Positions 25,451 through 35,020 are shown, counted from the first letter of the stretch. The stretch: DNA of 64,000 bases from Thiotrichaceae bacterium (GCA_011391085.1 JAABRD010000003.1:123987-187986), one strand, 5' to 3'. Numbers and translations are program-made. The notes: generated from the sequence alone by a model not told the origin.

Positions 25451-27582
25451 GTTATTATCGGCAACTCCCGTATTCGTTTCCCCGTAGCCGCAAAAATCGC
25501 ATTCGTCACCGCGGGCACAACGGGAGGTGTGGCAACCTCGCCAATGCCAGTGGGGTCGGCTTCGCTAGGCAAAATATGGGTTTCCAGCAGAGGCATGTCC
25601 GCCATTCTCAGGATAGGATAATCGTCAAAATTATTTTGTGCAACCCTGCCTTTTTTCAGGGTAATGGCTTGTTTAAGCATACCCAGTCCAAACACGATGC
25701 CACTTTCTACTTGTGCCTCAATCAGTTGCGGATTGACGGCAATGCCACAGTGTAGCACCGTGATGACTCGTTGGATTCGCACTTCTACGTTATTTGTCAC
25801 GGATATTTCAGCCACTTGTCCAACGATGCTACCAAACGATTGGTGAATCGCTAAACCTCGATAACGTCCTGATGGGGCTGGATTTTTCCAATTGGATTTC
25901 TCTGCCAACGTGTCCAATACCTGCAAAAAATCCGCTTGGTCAGTGAGTAACGCTTTGCGAAATTCATAAGGGTCACGTTGGCTGGCATGGGCCAACTGGT
26001 CAATGAAACTTTCTACAAAGAACGCATTGTAGGAATGTCCCAGGGAACGCCAAAAGCCGACGGGCACGAAAGTATTTTGCATCACATAGTCAATATACAG
26101 ATTGCGAATGCGATAGGGTAACTCATTCACGCCTTGGATAGCAAGATAGTCTAAGTCTTTTTTCACCCAATTGGGCATCGCACGGCTGAGAACCGAGGGG
26201 CCAACGAGGCGGGCCGTCAGCACCGTGGGCATTCCTTTGTCATCTAAACCTGCTTTGAAATTGGCCACCATCGCAGGACGGTAAAAATCATGTTGCAGAT
26301 CCTCTTCGCGAGACCAAATCACTTGCACTGGTTTGCCCAGTTGTTTGGAGATTAACACGGCTTGCGTGACAAAGTCAACTTCCAAACGTCGTCCAAAGCT
26401 ACCGCCTAAATAGGTGGTATGAACCGTGATTTTCTCGGTAGGCAATTCGGTTAACTCGGCCACGGTTTCGCGAACCTTTTCTGGCGCCTGCGTCCCTACC
26501 CAAATTTCGCAACGGTCTGATTTGACATCGGCGGTACAATTCATCGGTTCCAAAGTCGCATGGGCGAGAAACGGTACGCTGTATTCCGATTCTTGAAATT
26601 TTTTGGCGGTTTCAAAAAAGACTTTTATATCCCCTTGACTCACTACCTGGGCCGATTTTTGGGCCGTGAGACCTTGTTGCAATTTTTGCATGATAGTGGC
26701 AGAGTCTTCCTGTTCATACACCGTCTTATCAAACCGCAATTTCAATTTCTCCAACCCTTGTTTCGCTTGCCAATAACTGGTAGCAACGACGGCGATGCCA
26801 TTGGGTATTTCAACAATATGAACCCCGTCAAGAGTGGTCGGATAATAGGCTTTGAGGGAGGCATCAAACACGGGTGATTGTTTGACCGCGGCATACCACA
26901 TCCCAGGCACTCGCACATCGATTCCAAATTGGGCACTGCCATCCACTTTAGCAGGGGTGTCGAGTCGTTTGATGGATTTGCCAATGACTTTAAACTGACT
27001 GGGCGATTTGAGAGGAGGAGGTTCTTGAGGAGGATTCAATTTAGCCGCCTCTTCTACCAATTGCCCATAGGTAAGCGTTTTGCTGACATCCGCAGTTAAA
27101 ATCACCTTTCCCGCTTCCGTATAACAGTCTTGCGGTTTGACTTGCCATCGAATGGCGGCGACCCGTATCAACCGTTCGCGTGCTTCGGCCCCTGCATGAC
27201 GCAACGTCAACCAACGTCCTGCGACACTGAAACTTCCGCCGGTGGCTTGTTGCCCCAAAGTAGGATGCACATAGATTTCATCTATTGGCGCCATTTCCAC
27301 CCGAATGTTTTGCCAATGCACATCCAACTCTTCAGCCACTAACATCGGTAAAGCGGTATGTACACCTTGTCCCATTTCACAATGTGGCATGATGATAGTG
27401 ATAGTCTCATCCACACCGATTCGCAACCACGCATTGAGGGGAGTGACTTGACCCTCTGTGGCGGTTGCCAAACGGTTGAGAAGCGGCACAGGAAGCTGAA
27501 CAGCCAGGAGGAGACCACTTGTAAAAATGGCAGAAGTATTTAAAAAAGTTCTGCGAGTTAAAGAAAGAGGAGATTTTTTCAT
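25447..27582 (-). CDS. Molybdenum hydroxylase large subunit (isoquinoline 1-oxidoreductase beta-like)
   Basis: Xanthine-oxidase-family molybdopterin subunit of 711 residues. The start at 27582 gives a Tat signal (TRRTFLN) followed by a hydrophobic stretch, so the enzyme is exported folded. It contains tandem molybdopterin-binding domains with GQGVHTALPMLVAEEL, GGSFGRRLEVDF and the catalytic Glu in GIGEVATPPVVPAVTNAIFAATG. The beta-subunit type normally pairs with a small 2Fe-2S subunit and a cytochrome; neither is adjacent. Its substrate, an aldehyde or N-heterocycle, is unknown. Confidence 0.9.
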   Translation of the reverse strand: MKKSPLSLTRRTFLNTSAIFTSGLLLAVQLPVPLLNRLATATEGQVTPLNAWLRIGVDETITIIMPHCEMGQGVHTALPMLVAEELDVHWQNIRVEMAPIDEIYVHPTLGQQATGGSFSVAGRWLTLRHAGAEARERLIRVAAIRWQVKPQDCYTEAGKVILTADVSKTLTYGQLVEEAAKLNPPQEPPPLKSPSQFKVIGKSIKRLDTPAKVDGSAQFGIDVRVPGMWYAAVKQSPVFDASLKAYYPTTLDGVHIVEIPNGIAVVATSYWQAKQGLEKLKLRFDKTVYEQEDSATIMQKLQQGLTAQKSAQVVSQGDIKVFFETAKKFQESEYSVPFLAHATLEPMNCTADVKSDRCEIWVGTQAPEKVRETVAELTELPTEKITVHTTYLGGSFGRRLEVDFVTQAVLISKQLGKPVQVIWSREEDLQHDFYRPAMVANFKAGLDDKGMPTVLTARLVGPSVLSRAMPNWVKKDLDYLAIQGVNELPYRIRNLYIDYVMQNTFVPVGFWRSLGHSYNAFFVESFIDQLAHASQRDPYEFRKALLTDQADFLQVLDTLAEKSNWKNPAPSGRYRGLAIHQSFGSIVGQVAEISVTNNVEVRIQRVITVLHCGIAVNPQLIEAQVESGIVFGLGMLKQAITLKKGRVAQNNFDDYPILRMADMPLLETHILPSEADPTGIGEVATPPVVPAVTNAIFAATGKRIRELPIIT

Positions 27583-27609
27583 AATGAGATTGAGTAACAT
27601 GGAAAAAAG

Positions 27610-27706
27610 GGTAGTGATGCAATCTGGCTGATATTCAGGTTGCCCTCACCTCCAGCCCCTCTCCCTCTTTCCGAGGGTGAGGGTAAACATCTCACCCACA
27701 TTGCAT
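27610..27706. mobile_element. MITE type B, truncated copy
   Basis: The left end and a shortened core are present, but after ACCCACATTGCAT the last 10 bases are replaced by the start of a type C element. Confidence 0.8.
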
Positions 27707-27709
27707 TAT

Positions 27710-27888
27710 AAGTAGTGAAGCAGAAATTTTCTGGTATAATGACGCCCTTACCCTCACCCCCGGCCACTCTCCCAGAGGAAGCGGGGGGAACGGCGGCACC
27801 AGTGGTTTTCTCCCCTCTCCCTCTGGGAGAGGGGCCGGGGGTGAGGGCGACGATTGAAAATACCGTAAAATTTCTGCTTCGGTACTTA
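27710..27888. mobile_element. Type C element, copy 1 (179 bp)
   Basis: Ends AAGTAGTGAAGCAGAAATTT / AAATTTCTGCTTCGGTACTT differ from the MITE ends, but the core is the same GC-rich palindrome as type B. It has the same 179-bp length as 43742-43920. No clear target duplication. Confidence 0.8.
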
Positions 27889-27964
27889 TCATTATTATTG
27901 GAGAACCAAAGGTCAAGAGTGGTTACAAGATATGTTCTTGTCGTATCCCATTATTGATTTTTCC

Positions 27965-28118
27965 GGTAGTGATGCAATGTGGGTGATATGTTTACCCTCA
28001 CCCCCGGCCCCTCTCCCAGAGGGAGAGGGGAGAAAACCACTGGTGCCGCCTCTCCCTCTGGGAGAGGGGCCGGGGGTGAGGGCAACTCTATGAATATCAC
28101 CCACATTGCATCACTACC
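27965..28118. mobile_element. MITE type B, copy 3 (154 bp)
   Basis: Complete type B element with an exact 8-bp target duplication ATTTTTCC (27957-27964 and 28119-28126). Confidence 0.93.
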
Positions 28119-28142
28119 ATTTTTCCGATGGTAGAGACTCCT

Positions 28143-28318
28143 TTGATATATAAAAACCACCGGCGAAAGCCTCCACTCCAAGTTTTTTTCTCGTTGGCGT
28201 GGCGGCTTTAGCCGGTAGGTTGGAGTGGCGGCTTTAGCCGGGAAAAACGCCGCGATACTTAAAACCACCGGCTAAAGCCTCTACTCCAACAAGCTACCGG
28301 CTAAAGCCTCTACTCCAA
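28143..28318. repeat. F2 repeat cluster at the 3' end of the R-M gene
   Basis: Two forward and three inverted F2 arms. The last arm (ctactccaaag) contains the TAG stop codon of the R-M gene. Confidence 0.8.
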
Positions 28319-31300
28319 AGTGGGTAAGCCTCTCACAATCCGCACCGTCTCCACACTCACCCGCACCACTCGTTTCACTAAATCCAAAATATATCGCGGC
28401 TCCTCCGACCAGTCATTGGGGTCATTGTGAATCCCGCTGTCTTTATCGGTGGTGACTTGGTAGCGTTCGATAATCCAATCCAATGCCGCTTTGCCGTTGA
28501 CGATGTATTCGTAAGTCTCCAGTGGAATGCCCGACAGAGTGACGTGACTATTGTAAATCAGGGTGGTTTTGTCCACCGTTTTACCCGTTTTGGCAAATTG
28601 CATCTTCTGGACACGGTAACGGGCTTTCGGCTCCAGTTGCGGGGCGTTGCAGTCTTCTGGCAACGGATAAGGTTCTATCGTTTCGTAGTGTAAATGCCAC
28701 TGTGCTAACTCTCGGCCCGCTTTGCTAAATGCCCAAAAATCTTTGACCAGAGGAATGCGGGGCAGCATTTTTTTGAGGTCTGCCGCAAAGCGCGTTTTGT
28801 AGCTGGGGGAGTGGAGGAGGCCATAGACATAGTAGAAAATGTCTTCTTTGCTGAGTTTGGTGGTAGAGTAGGTCTTCCGAAACTCGGTCAAAATGGCATC
28901 GGGGATGTTCTCCTTTTTGCTGTATTCGCCCGCAGGTGTGGCAAAGAGTCCCTTGCCCTGGCTTTCTGCTTTTTCATAGGTGTAGAGAGGGAAGCCTTGA
29001 CCATTGGCTTGCAATTGTACATCTGGCAAGCAATTGGTGATGAACGTGTTAAAGTCCTTCGTTACACCAATCCCTGTCACACAAATCACCACATTCCCCA
29101 GATTCTCATTTGGGAAGATTTTGGGCAATAGGTAAGTTCTCAAGTTTAAGTCCTTGTTGAAATAAACCCATTGCTTGCAAAATGGACGATATGTGCTGAA
29201 CTTTATCGATTTCACATCGAAAGTGAACTTTCTAAATTTCAGAACATCCATTTTCAGTTCACCATCCCAACTTATTTTTTTGGGATTGGTGTCGATAAAT
29301 TCGTCAACCGCTGGACGTTCCTTTGCTGGCAAGTGGCCATAACGTTCTTGATAGGTTGCAACTTGTGAATTATAAAAGTCAATCATAGAACTCATATTTT
29401 GAGTTAAGCTATGTTTTGAAAAGTTATAAGTCCAGACATCTTTTGAAGTCATAAGACCCCGTGAATACACCTCAAAAATCGTCTTCTCCGTGTCATCCTT
29501 TTTATCCCCCATCACCATAAAACTGGCAAACTCCTCATTGCGTTGGTTAATCCAATCGTGTTGGTCATTGGGAGTGAGTTTATTCCATTGGATGCCTTTG
29601 AGACTGCCGAAATTAGCAATGCTGGTTAGCTTCTCCTCACGGCTTAAATAATCGCCAATGTCGTGATAGAAGAGTTCGCATGGTCCTGTTTTCCGAGGAT
29701 TCTTAATCAACAACGTGATTGCCACAGGGGTGCGCGTCCCCTCGCCAAACACATTGCCTTTTTCCATGCGTCGTTGTTCACCTGATGTTCGCGCATTCCC
29801 ACGCAAGTTAAAACAATAGATTGCGCTAAAATCATCGGTCAAACATTTGCGTAAACCATCCATGGCATTGCCATCAATGAAAGAACCATTGGTGACATAA
29901 CAGACAATCCCTTTCTCCTTGATGCGGTCCGAAGCCCAGCGAATGGCGCGAATGTAGGAATCATAAAGACTGTTTTTCAAAGTCGCGGTGGAATGTTCTG
30001 CATAAGTCGCCCGGATTCGGTTATCCAATTGCGGATACTTGAGATTTTTATTATTATCATTCTCATTAGTCTGCCCCGCAGAATACGGCGGATTCCCAAT
30101 AATCACTCGAATCTCCTGCCGCTTCTGACTCACCACCCGTTCATGATTTTCAGGCAAAATCCCGGCATCGCCTAAATCGCGCTTCTCCTCCGTTTGAAAC
30201 GTATCGGTCAACACGATTCCCTGAAACGGCACATACTCTCCTCCCAGCAACTCGTGATAAGTCGCTTCAATATTCACTGCCGCAATATAATAAGCCAACA
30301 ACACAATTTCATTGGCGTGCAATTCCGAAGCAAACTTGCGCGGCAAATCAGCCGGTTGCAACAACCCACTTTGCAACAGCCGCACCATAAACGTCCCCGT
30401 GCCCGTGAACGGGTCCAAAATATGTACCCCACTATCGGTCAACCCCACCCCAAATTCCTGCCGCAACGCCTCCTCCGCACTACGGATAATAAAATCCACC
30501 ACCTCCACCGGCGTGTAAACAATCCCCAAGCGTTCAGCCAACCGCGGAAACGCCATTTTGAAAAACTTATCATACAACTCAATAATAATCTTCTGCTTCC
30601 CCGCGGCATTATCAATCCCACTGGCGCGACTCTTCACACTGGCATAAAACTTCTCCAACACCGCCGTCTCCTTCTCCAACGCCGACCCTTCCAACACCGC
30701 TAACATCTTCTGCATCGCTTGCGACACGGGATTCTGTTGCGTAAATTGATACCCCTCAAACAACGCATCAAACACGGGTCGAGTAATCAAATGTTGCGAC
30801 AACATCTCAATCGCATCCGCTTCGGTCACACTGGGATTCAAATTATTCTGCAAACTCGTTAAAAACGCCTCAAACACCTGCCGTGGCCCGGACTTGGCCC
30901 CCTCCAACAAAGCCCGAATGCGCGTCATCTGCCGTTCCGCAATCACGGCCACATCCTGCGCCCAATTCTCCCAATATCGCCGGTCGCCACACTTCAAAAC
31001 AATTTTGGCATAAATCGCCTCCCGCCACTCCTCCAGAAATGGCAATTGCAACAAGACCGCCTTGCCTTTCTCCTGCACTTGATAACTCCCTGCCACCTCC
31101 CCTACTTCTCCCCCAATCCCAATGAATTGAATATTATCAGGCCGCTGTTTATTCAACTCGATTTTATTGACGGTGGCATTAAAGCGATCATCATGTGCCC
31201 GCAACGCCTGCAACACTTGCCAAACCACCTTATATTTTTTATCATCCTTCAACGCCTCCTCTGGCGGCAAATGGGAAGAGATAACGATAGGCAAAATCAC

Positions 31301-33145
31301 ATACCCATATCGTTTCCCTGCTGCCTTCCGCATCACGCGCCCGACCGACTGCACCACATCAACAATCGAATTCCGTGGATTCAAAAACATCACGGCATCC
31401 AACGCCGGCACATCGACCCCTTCCGATAAACAGCGGGCATTGGACAAAATATGACACGTATTGGCCGCCGGTTCACTTCTTAACCAATCCAATGAATCAT
31501 TACGTTGCAACACATTCATCTTACCATCCACATGCTTGACCTCACACTGCAACAACACCTCCTCTGGATGCTGCTGACCATACTCGGCGATAATTTTCGC
31601 AAACAAGCCCGTCATCTTCTCCGAATCTTTAATACGCCCCGAAAACGCCACTGCCCGCCGCATTGGGGCTACATCACTCCCCAAATCATCGGGTGTCCGC
31701 TTGGCCAACCCATTCCAACATCCCACTATCTTAGCGGCATCATCCAAGGTAATTTCATTATTTTTATCCGCCAGTTGCGCTTGAAAGGCTTTAATAATAT
31801 ACCGTTCATCCACCCCTAACACCATCACTTTATAATCCGACAACAACTCTCGACTCACCGCTTCCGAAAAGCCCAAGCGATAAAACTCTGGCCCATACAA
31901 TTTCTCATCATCCATCGAACACAACACCGCCTCATTGTCCTGCGCCTTACTTTTGGCAACATCAGTAAAAATGCGCGGCGTCGCAGTCATATACAAGCGT
32001 TTATTGGCTTTGATGACCTCCTGCGAATGCACCTTGACAAAATGCGAATCCTCCGCCCCCGCCAACGTCACGCCCGTCGTGCGATGCGCTTCATCACAAA
32101 TCACCAGGTCGAACGCTGGCACGCCTAATTGCTGGGCTTTGGCAATGACTGCAATGGATTGATAAGTGGAAAAGATTACGGTCACCCTCACCCCCGGCCC
32201 CTCTCCCAGGGGGAGAGGGGAGTGTGGCGTCCTCCTAATTTTCTCAAGTTGTTGCTTCAACACGGCCTCATCAGTCGTCGCGGGCAACGCCAAATCCCGC
32301 ACACTTAAATCCTCTGCTTCGGTTTGACTGGCTTTACTATCGGAACACACGGCCACACAGTGCAAGGGACGTTCTGCTTCCGCGGTCCACTCGCGCAAAC
32401 TTTGCGATAATAGCGAAATGGAGGGGACTAGGAATAATACTAAACCGTTGGCCCTCACCCCCGGCCCCTCTCCCAGGGGGAGAGGGGCCGGGGGTGAGGG
32501 CAATTGTTCCGCAATTTTCAACGCCGTAAACGTCTTCCCCGTCCCACACGCCATAATCAACTTCCCCCGGTCTCCCTGCTGAAAACCTGCCAACACCTTC
32601 GCCACCGCCTCCTCCTGATGCGGGCGCAACGTCTTTTTCGGTTTCAACCGCAACGTCTGATTGCGCAAAAATTCAGCCCACTCCACCGGACTGCGGGCCA
32701 AATCTGCCACGCCCAATTTAGTCACGGGAATCTGCTGATTTTTCAACGCGGCTTCGGCATGTTTACTCCAATTATCGGTGGTGGACACCAGCAACCGATG
32801 GTCAAATTGTTTCTCCCCTTCACTGGTCATAAACTTCTTCCCAGACGCGGTGAAAAAGGAGTCGATATCGGATTTTTGCAACTGATGGTCGGGTCGATAA
32901 AATTTACACTGAATGGCCCAATAGTCCCCCGTCACTCGTTCTTTGGCGACCAAATCAATACCCGTATCGACTTTTTCGGGCCGATCGGGCCACTCTCGCC
33001 ATAACCACACGTCACTATATCTCTCCTGATACAAGGGGTCGGTGACGAAATAAGTGGCCATCAAACGTTCGAATTTATCGCCTAACTCGCGGTTCGAGTC
33101 GGCGGCTTGACGGAAGTGGTCTAAAATGGTGTGGATGGTTGTCAT
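28310..33145 (-). CDS. Single-chain restriction-modification protein (helicase plus N6-adenine methyltransferase)
   Basis: Defence protein of about 1611 residues resembling Type ISP / type I-like fused enzymes. An Mrr-like nuclease domain comes first (GIDLVAKE...WAIQCKFYR, about 60-100). The SF2 helicase follows with Walker A ACGTGKTFTALKIA, DEAH box ICDEAHRTTG and VQSVGRVMRKA. The methyltransferase has motif I LDPFTGTGTFMVRLL and NPPY (VIIGNPPYSAG), and a C-terminal part probably holds target recognition. ATG at 33145 is preferred over the upstream TTG. Two GC-rich palindromes are inserted in frame between the helicase motifs; their effect on activity is unknown. No separate specificity subunit is seen. 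Confidence 0.92.
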   Translation of the reverse strand: MTTIHTILDHFRQAADSNRELGDKFERLMATYFVTDPLYQERYSDVWLWREWPDRPEKVDTGIDLVAKERVTGDYWAIQCKFYRPDHQLQKSDIDSFFTASGKKFMTSEGEKQFDHRLLVSTTDNWSKHAEAALKNQQIPVTKLGVADLARSPVEWAEFLRNQTLRLKPKKTLRPHQEEAVAKVLAGFQQGDRGKLIMACGTGKTFTALKIAEQLPSPPAPLPLGEGPGVRANGLVLFLVPSISLLSQSLREWTAEAERPLHCVAVCSDSKASQTEAEDLSVRDLALPATTDEAVLKQQLEKIRRTPHSPLPLGEGPGVRVTVIFSTYQSIAVIAKAQQLGVPAFDLVICDEAHRTTGVTLAGAEDSHFVKVHSQEVIKANKRLYMTATPRIFTDVAKSKAQDNEAVLCSMDDEKLYGPEFYRLGFSEAVSRELLSDYKVMVLGVDERYIIKAFQAQLADKNNEITLDDAAKIVGCWNGLAKRTPDDLGSDVAPMRRAVAFSGRIKDSEKMTGLFAKIIAEYGQQHPEEVLLQCEVKHVDGKMNVLQRNDSLDWLRSEPAANTCHILSNARCLSEGVDVPALDAVMFLNPRNSIVDVVQSVGRVMRKAAGKRYGYVILPIVISSHLPPEEALKDDKKYKVVWQVLQALRAHDDRFNATVNKIELNKQRPDNIQFIGIGGEVGEVAGSYQVQEKGKAVLLQLPFLEEWREAIYAKIVLKCGDRRYWENWAQDVAVIAERQMTRIRALLEGAKSGPRQVFEAFLTSLQNNLNPSVTEADAIEMLSQHLITRPVFDALFEGYQFTQQNPVSQAMQKMLAVLEGSALEKETAVLEKFYASVKSRASGIDNAAGKQKIIIELYDKFFKMAFPRLAERLGIVYTPVEVVDFIIRSAEEALRQEFGVGLTDSGVHILDPFTGTGTFMVRLLQSGLLQPADLPRKFASELHANEIVLLAYYIAAVNIEATYHELLGGEYVPFQGIVLTDTFQTEEKRDLGDAGILPENHERVVSQKRQEIRVIIGNPPYSAGQTNENDNNKNLKYPQLDNRIRATYAEHSTATLKNSLYDSYIRAIRWASDRIKEKGIVCYVTNGSFIDGNAMDGLRKCLTDDFSAIYCFNLRGNARTSGEQRRMEKGNVFGEGTRTPVAITLLIKNPRKTGPCELFYHDIGDYLSREEKLTSIANFGSLKGIQWNKLTPNDQHDWINQRNEEFASFMVMGDKKDDTEKTIFEVYSRGLMTSKDVWTYNFSKHSLTQNMSSMIDFYNSQVATYQERYGHLPAKERPAVDEFIDTNPKKISWDGELKMDVLKFRKFTFDVKSIKFSTYRPFCKQWVYFNKDLNLRTYLLPKIFPNENLGNVVICVTGIGVTKDFNTFITNCLPDVQLQANGQGFPLYTYEKAESQGKGLFATPAGEYSKKENIPDAILTEFRKTYSTTKLSKEDIFYYVYGLLHSPSYKTRFAADLKKMLPRIPLVKDFWAFSKAGRELAQWHLHYETIEPYPLPEDCNAPQLEPKARYRVQKMQFAKTGKTVDKTTLIYNSHVTLSGIPLETYEYIVNGKAALDWIIERYQVTTDKDSGIHNDPNDWSEEPRYILDLVKRVVRVSVETVRIVRGLPTLE
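32185..32228. repeat. Type B core inserted in frame in the R-M gene (copy 2)
   Basis: CCCTCACCCCCGGCCCCTCT followed by the matching arm; translated on the minus strand as TPHSPLPLGEGPGVRV (about residues 306-321), placed just before the VIFSTYQS helicase segment. Confidence 0.88.
32451..32501. repeat. Type B core inserted in frame in the R-M gene (copy 1)
   Basis: A 51-bp near-perfect palindrome (GCCCTCACCCCCGGCCCCTC ... GGGGGTGAGGGC). Encodes PSPPAPLPLGEGPGVRA (about residues 215-232) between the Walker A helix (KIAEQL) and the next strand (GLVLFLVPS). Confidence 0.9.
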
Positions 33146-33200
33146 AAGCAATGTTTTAATTTAAAGTTTAGTTACCGACAGAAGTGAACCCAAAAAACGC

Positions 33201-33306
33201 CGGAGTAGAGGCTTTAGCCGGCGGGGGTTGGTAGAGAACGAAAGTCGGGGAAAAGCCACCGGCTAAAGCCTCTACTCCAACCGGCTAAAGCCTCTACTCC
33301 AACCGG
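33201..33306. repeat. F2 repeat cluster
   Basis: One forward arm (GGAGTAGAGGCTTTAGCCGG) and two inverted arms, between the R-M gene and a Uma2 gene. Confidence 0.8.
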
Positions 33307-33310
33307 TTAT

Positions 33311-34087
33311 CTATTTCCAATCAATGCCTTTCTCGCGAAGTAATTTCTCCAATTGTTGGATACGACGTTCCGCTTGATCAGCCCGGTTCTGTTCTTGTTC
33401 CAATAAGGTTTCCGCATGTTTAGCCCGTAATTGTTGTTGCCAAACTTGTTGCATGGCTTGATGGGCCAATTCCTCTGAAGAGGGTAATCGGGTGCCCTGC
33501 GAATCATACCAGTACAACCATTCCCGGCGCCATTTTTGATAAGTCCCCACGTCTCGCCCAATCGCCAACTCCAGTTCTGGCATCCAGACGGGTTTGCCAG
33601 AACAACGTTTATATTTACCACGGGTGAGACGATACACTTCCAAGGGGTCATGTTGGTCACGCCGAGAATAGGTGGGGTTATGAATCACATAATACAACAC
33701 CCCCAACTGGGTGTAACTTTTCATTTTACGGCCATATTCGTTACCGTAAGTTTGCGACACACATTCTAACACCAACTTCGGTGCCACGTAATCTTCTTCC
33801 CACAAAATATAGCTGAGTCGTCCGTCTGCATAAGGACGCCGGGCCACTCCAACACTCAAAAAACCATCCGGAATAATGGGGACGGTGGGCGGATGACCAG
33901 CGAGGTTATAATAAATTCCCATATCGACCCCAAAAAACCAGTCGTCACGGGTGTTCCAATAATTACTTAAAATGTCCTTTAAGAGATGCGGCGTTAAATC
34001 TTGTAGTTCGTTGTCCACGGGGATGTCTAGTGAATCAGGAAGTTCGTAACGAGTCGGTAGTTTTTCTGACAGAGTAGCAGTTTGCAT
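33311..34087 (-). CDS. Uma2-family putative endonuclease (DUF820)
   Basis: PD-(D/E)XK-fold protein of 258 residues from the start MQTATLSEK (18 codons inside the longest frame). IIPDGFLSV...YILWEEDYVAPKLVLECVS gives the Asp and E-x-x-S core, followed by GRKMKSYTQLGVLYYVI. The C-terminal 60 residues are a Gln/Glu-rich coiled coil. Uma2 proteins are abundant in cyanobacteria and filamentous sulfur bacteria; their function is unsettled. Confidence 0.85.
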   Translation of the reverse strand: MQTATLSEKLPTRYELPDSLDIPVDNELQDLTPHLLKDILSNYWNTRDDWFFGVDMGIYYNLAGHPPTVPIIPDGFLSVGVARRPYADGRLSYILWEEDYVAPKLVLECVSQTYGNEYGRKMKSYTQLGVLYYVIHNPTYSRRDQHDPLEVYRLTRGKYKRCSGKPVWMPELELAIGRDVGTYQKWRREWLYWYDSQGTRLPSSEELAHQAMQQVWQQQLRAKHAETLLEQEQNRADQAERRIQQLEKLLREKGIDWK

Positions 34088-34134
34088 AAATTCGTTAGTG
34101 TTTTCATCTATGAGGGAAACGCAGTGGAAGAGAT

Positions 34135-34154
34135 TTGACAACTAAAGTTGTCAA
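34135..34154. promoter_or_regulatory. F8 palindrome (TTGACAAC/GTTGTCAA)
   Basis: Eight-bp perfect arms with a 4-bp loop, 48 bp upstream of the Uma2 start at 34087. A further half site (TTGTCAAATC) lies 10 bp away. Confidence 0.5.
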
Positions 34155-34175
34155 GTCTTAAAATTGTCAAATCTT

Positions 34176-34339
34176 GGTAGTGAGGCAATGTGGGTGTACT
34201 GTCTGAACTCTGATTAGAATGATTTTCAGATGGACTATGATTAGTCAAGCCGCCTTTCAGAGTCCTCATTTAATCATCTCAATCAGAGTTCCAGACGAAG
34301 AGAAACCGCACGATATTTGACCCAGATTGCATCACTACC
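34176..34339. mobile_element. MITE type A, copy 5 (164 bp)
   Basis: Complete, in the opposite orientation to copies 1-4, with an exact 8-bp target duplication CAAATCTT (34168-34175 and 34340-34347). Confidence 0.93.
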
Positions 34340-34444
34340 CAAATCTTTATGTTATTCTAACCCATCTAGTATCATTAAGCAACTCTCCCTCTGTGGAGAA
34401 CTTTAAAAATTTCTTGACTTGCAAATCACTTAGGAGAATCCCAA

Positions 34445-35020
34445 ATGTCTGCACAACCGCAAACCATTCCTTATCTCACTCCCCAAGAATACTTGGCCAT
34501 TGAACGTCTTGCCGAGTATAAAAGCGAATATTTCGATGGCGAAATGTTTGCAATGGCGGGTGCCAGTCGGGCGCATAACGAAATAACTCTCAATGTTGCT
34601 AGTGAAATTCACTCTCAACTTAAAAAACGTCCTTGTCATGCGTATGCCAACGACATGCGCGTCAAAATCAGTGCTACTGGATTATACACTTATCCAGATA
34701 TTGTCGTATTGTGCGGCCCCCCGCGTTTTGACGATAATCAGAAAGACACTTTGTTGAACCCCACCGTCATTATCGAAGTGTTATCTGACAGCACTGAAGG
34801 ATATGATCGTGGCAAGAAATTTCAGCATTATCGGACGCTGGAATCGTTGCAAGAATACGTGTTGATTGCCCAACATGAATGTCGTGTGGAACACTATGTT
34901 CGACAACCTGGGAATCAGTGGACGTTGACGGAGACTCACGACCTTGCCGGAATTATTCAATTGTCTTCAATTCAATGTCAATTGGCCGTGTTGGATATTT
35001 ACGATAAGGTCTTTAGCTAA
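34445..35020 (+). CDS. Uma2-family putative endonuclease (DUF820)
   Basis: Compact Uma2 protein of 191 residues. LTPQEYLAIERLAEYKSEYFDGEMFAMAGAS is the family start; TYPDIVVLCG and NPTVIIEVLSDSTEGYDRGKKFQHYR supply the Asp, the Glu and the following Lys. A ttaggag ribosome site lies seven bases upstream. Unlike the other three Uma2 proteins here it has no coiled-coil tail. Confidence 0.9.
   Translation: MSAQPQTIPYLTPQEYLAIERLAEYKSEYFDGEMFAMAGASRAHNEITLNVASEIHSQLKKRPCHAYANDMRVKISATGLYTYPDIVVLCGPPRFDDNQKDTLLNPTVIIEVLSDSTEGYDRGKKFQHYRTLESLQEYVLIAQHECRVEHYVRQPGNQWTLTETHDLAGIIQLSSIQCQLAVLDIYDKVFS

Noticed and set aside
27579..28268. Several open frames across 27.6-28.3 kb, some rich in PSPPAPLPEGEG
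   Set aside because: They are translations of type B/C palindromes, read through in several frames and on both strands; no ribosome sites or consistent start.
28310..33145. Frameshift or assembly error in the R-M gene because of the GC-rich insertions
   Set aside because: Both inserts keep the frame and flanking helicase motifs remain intact on both sides.
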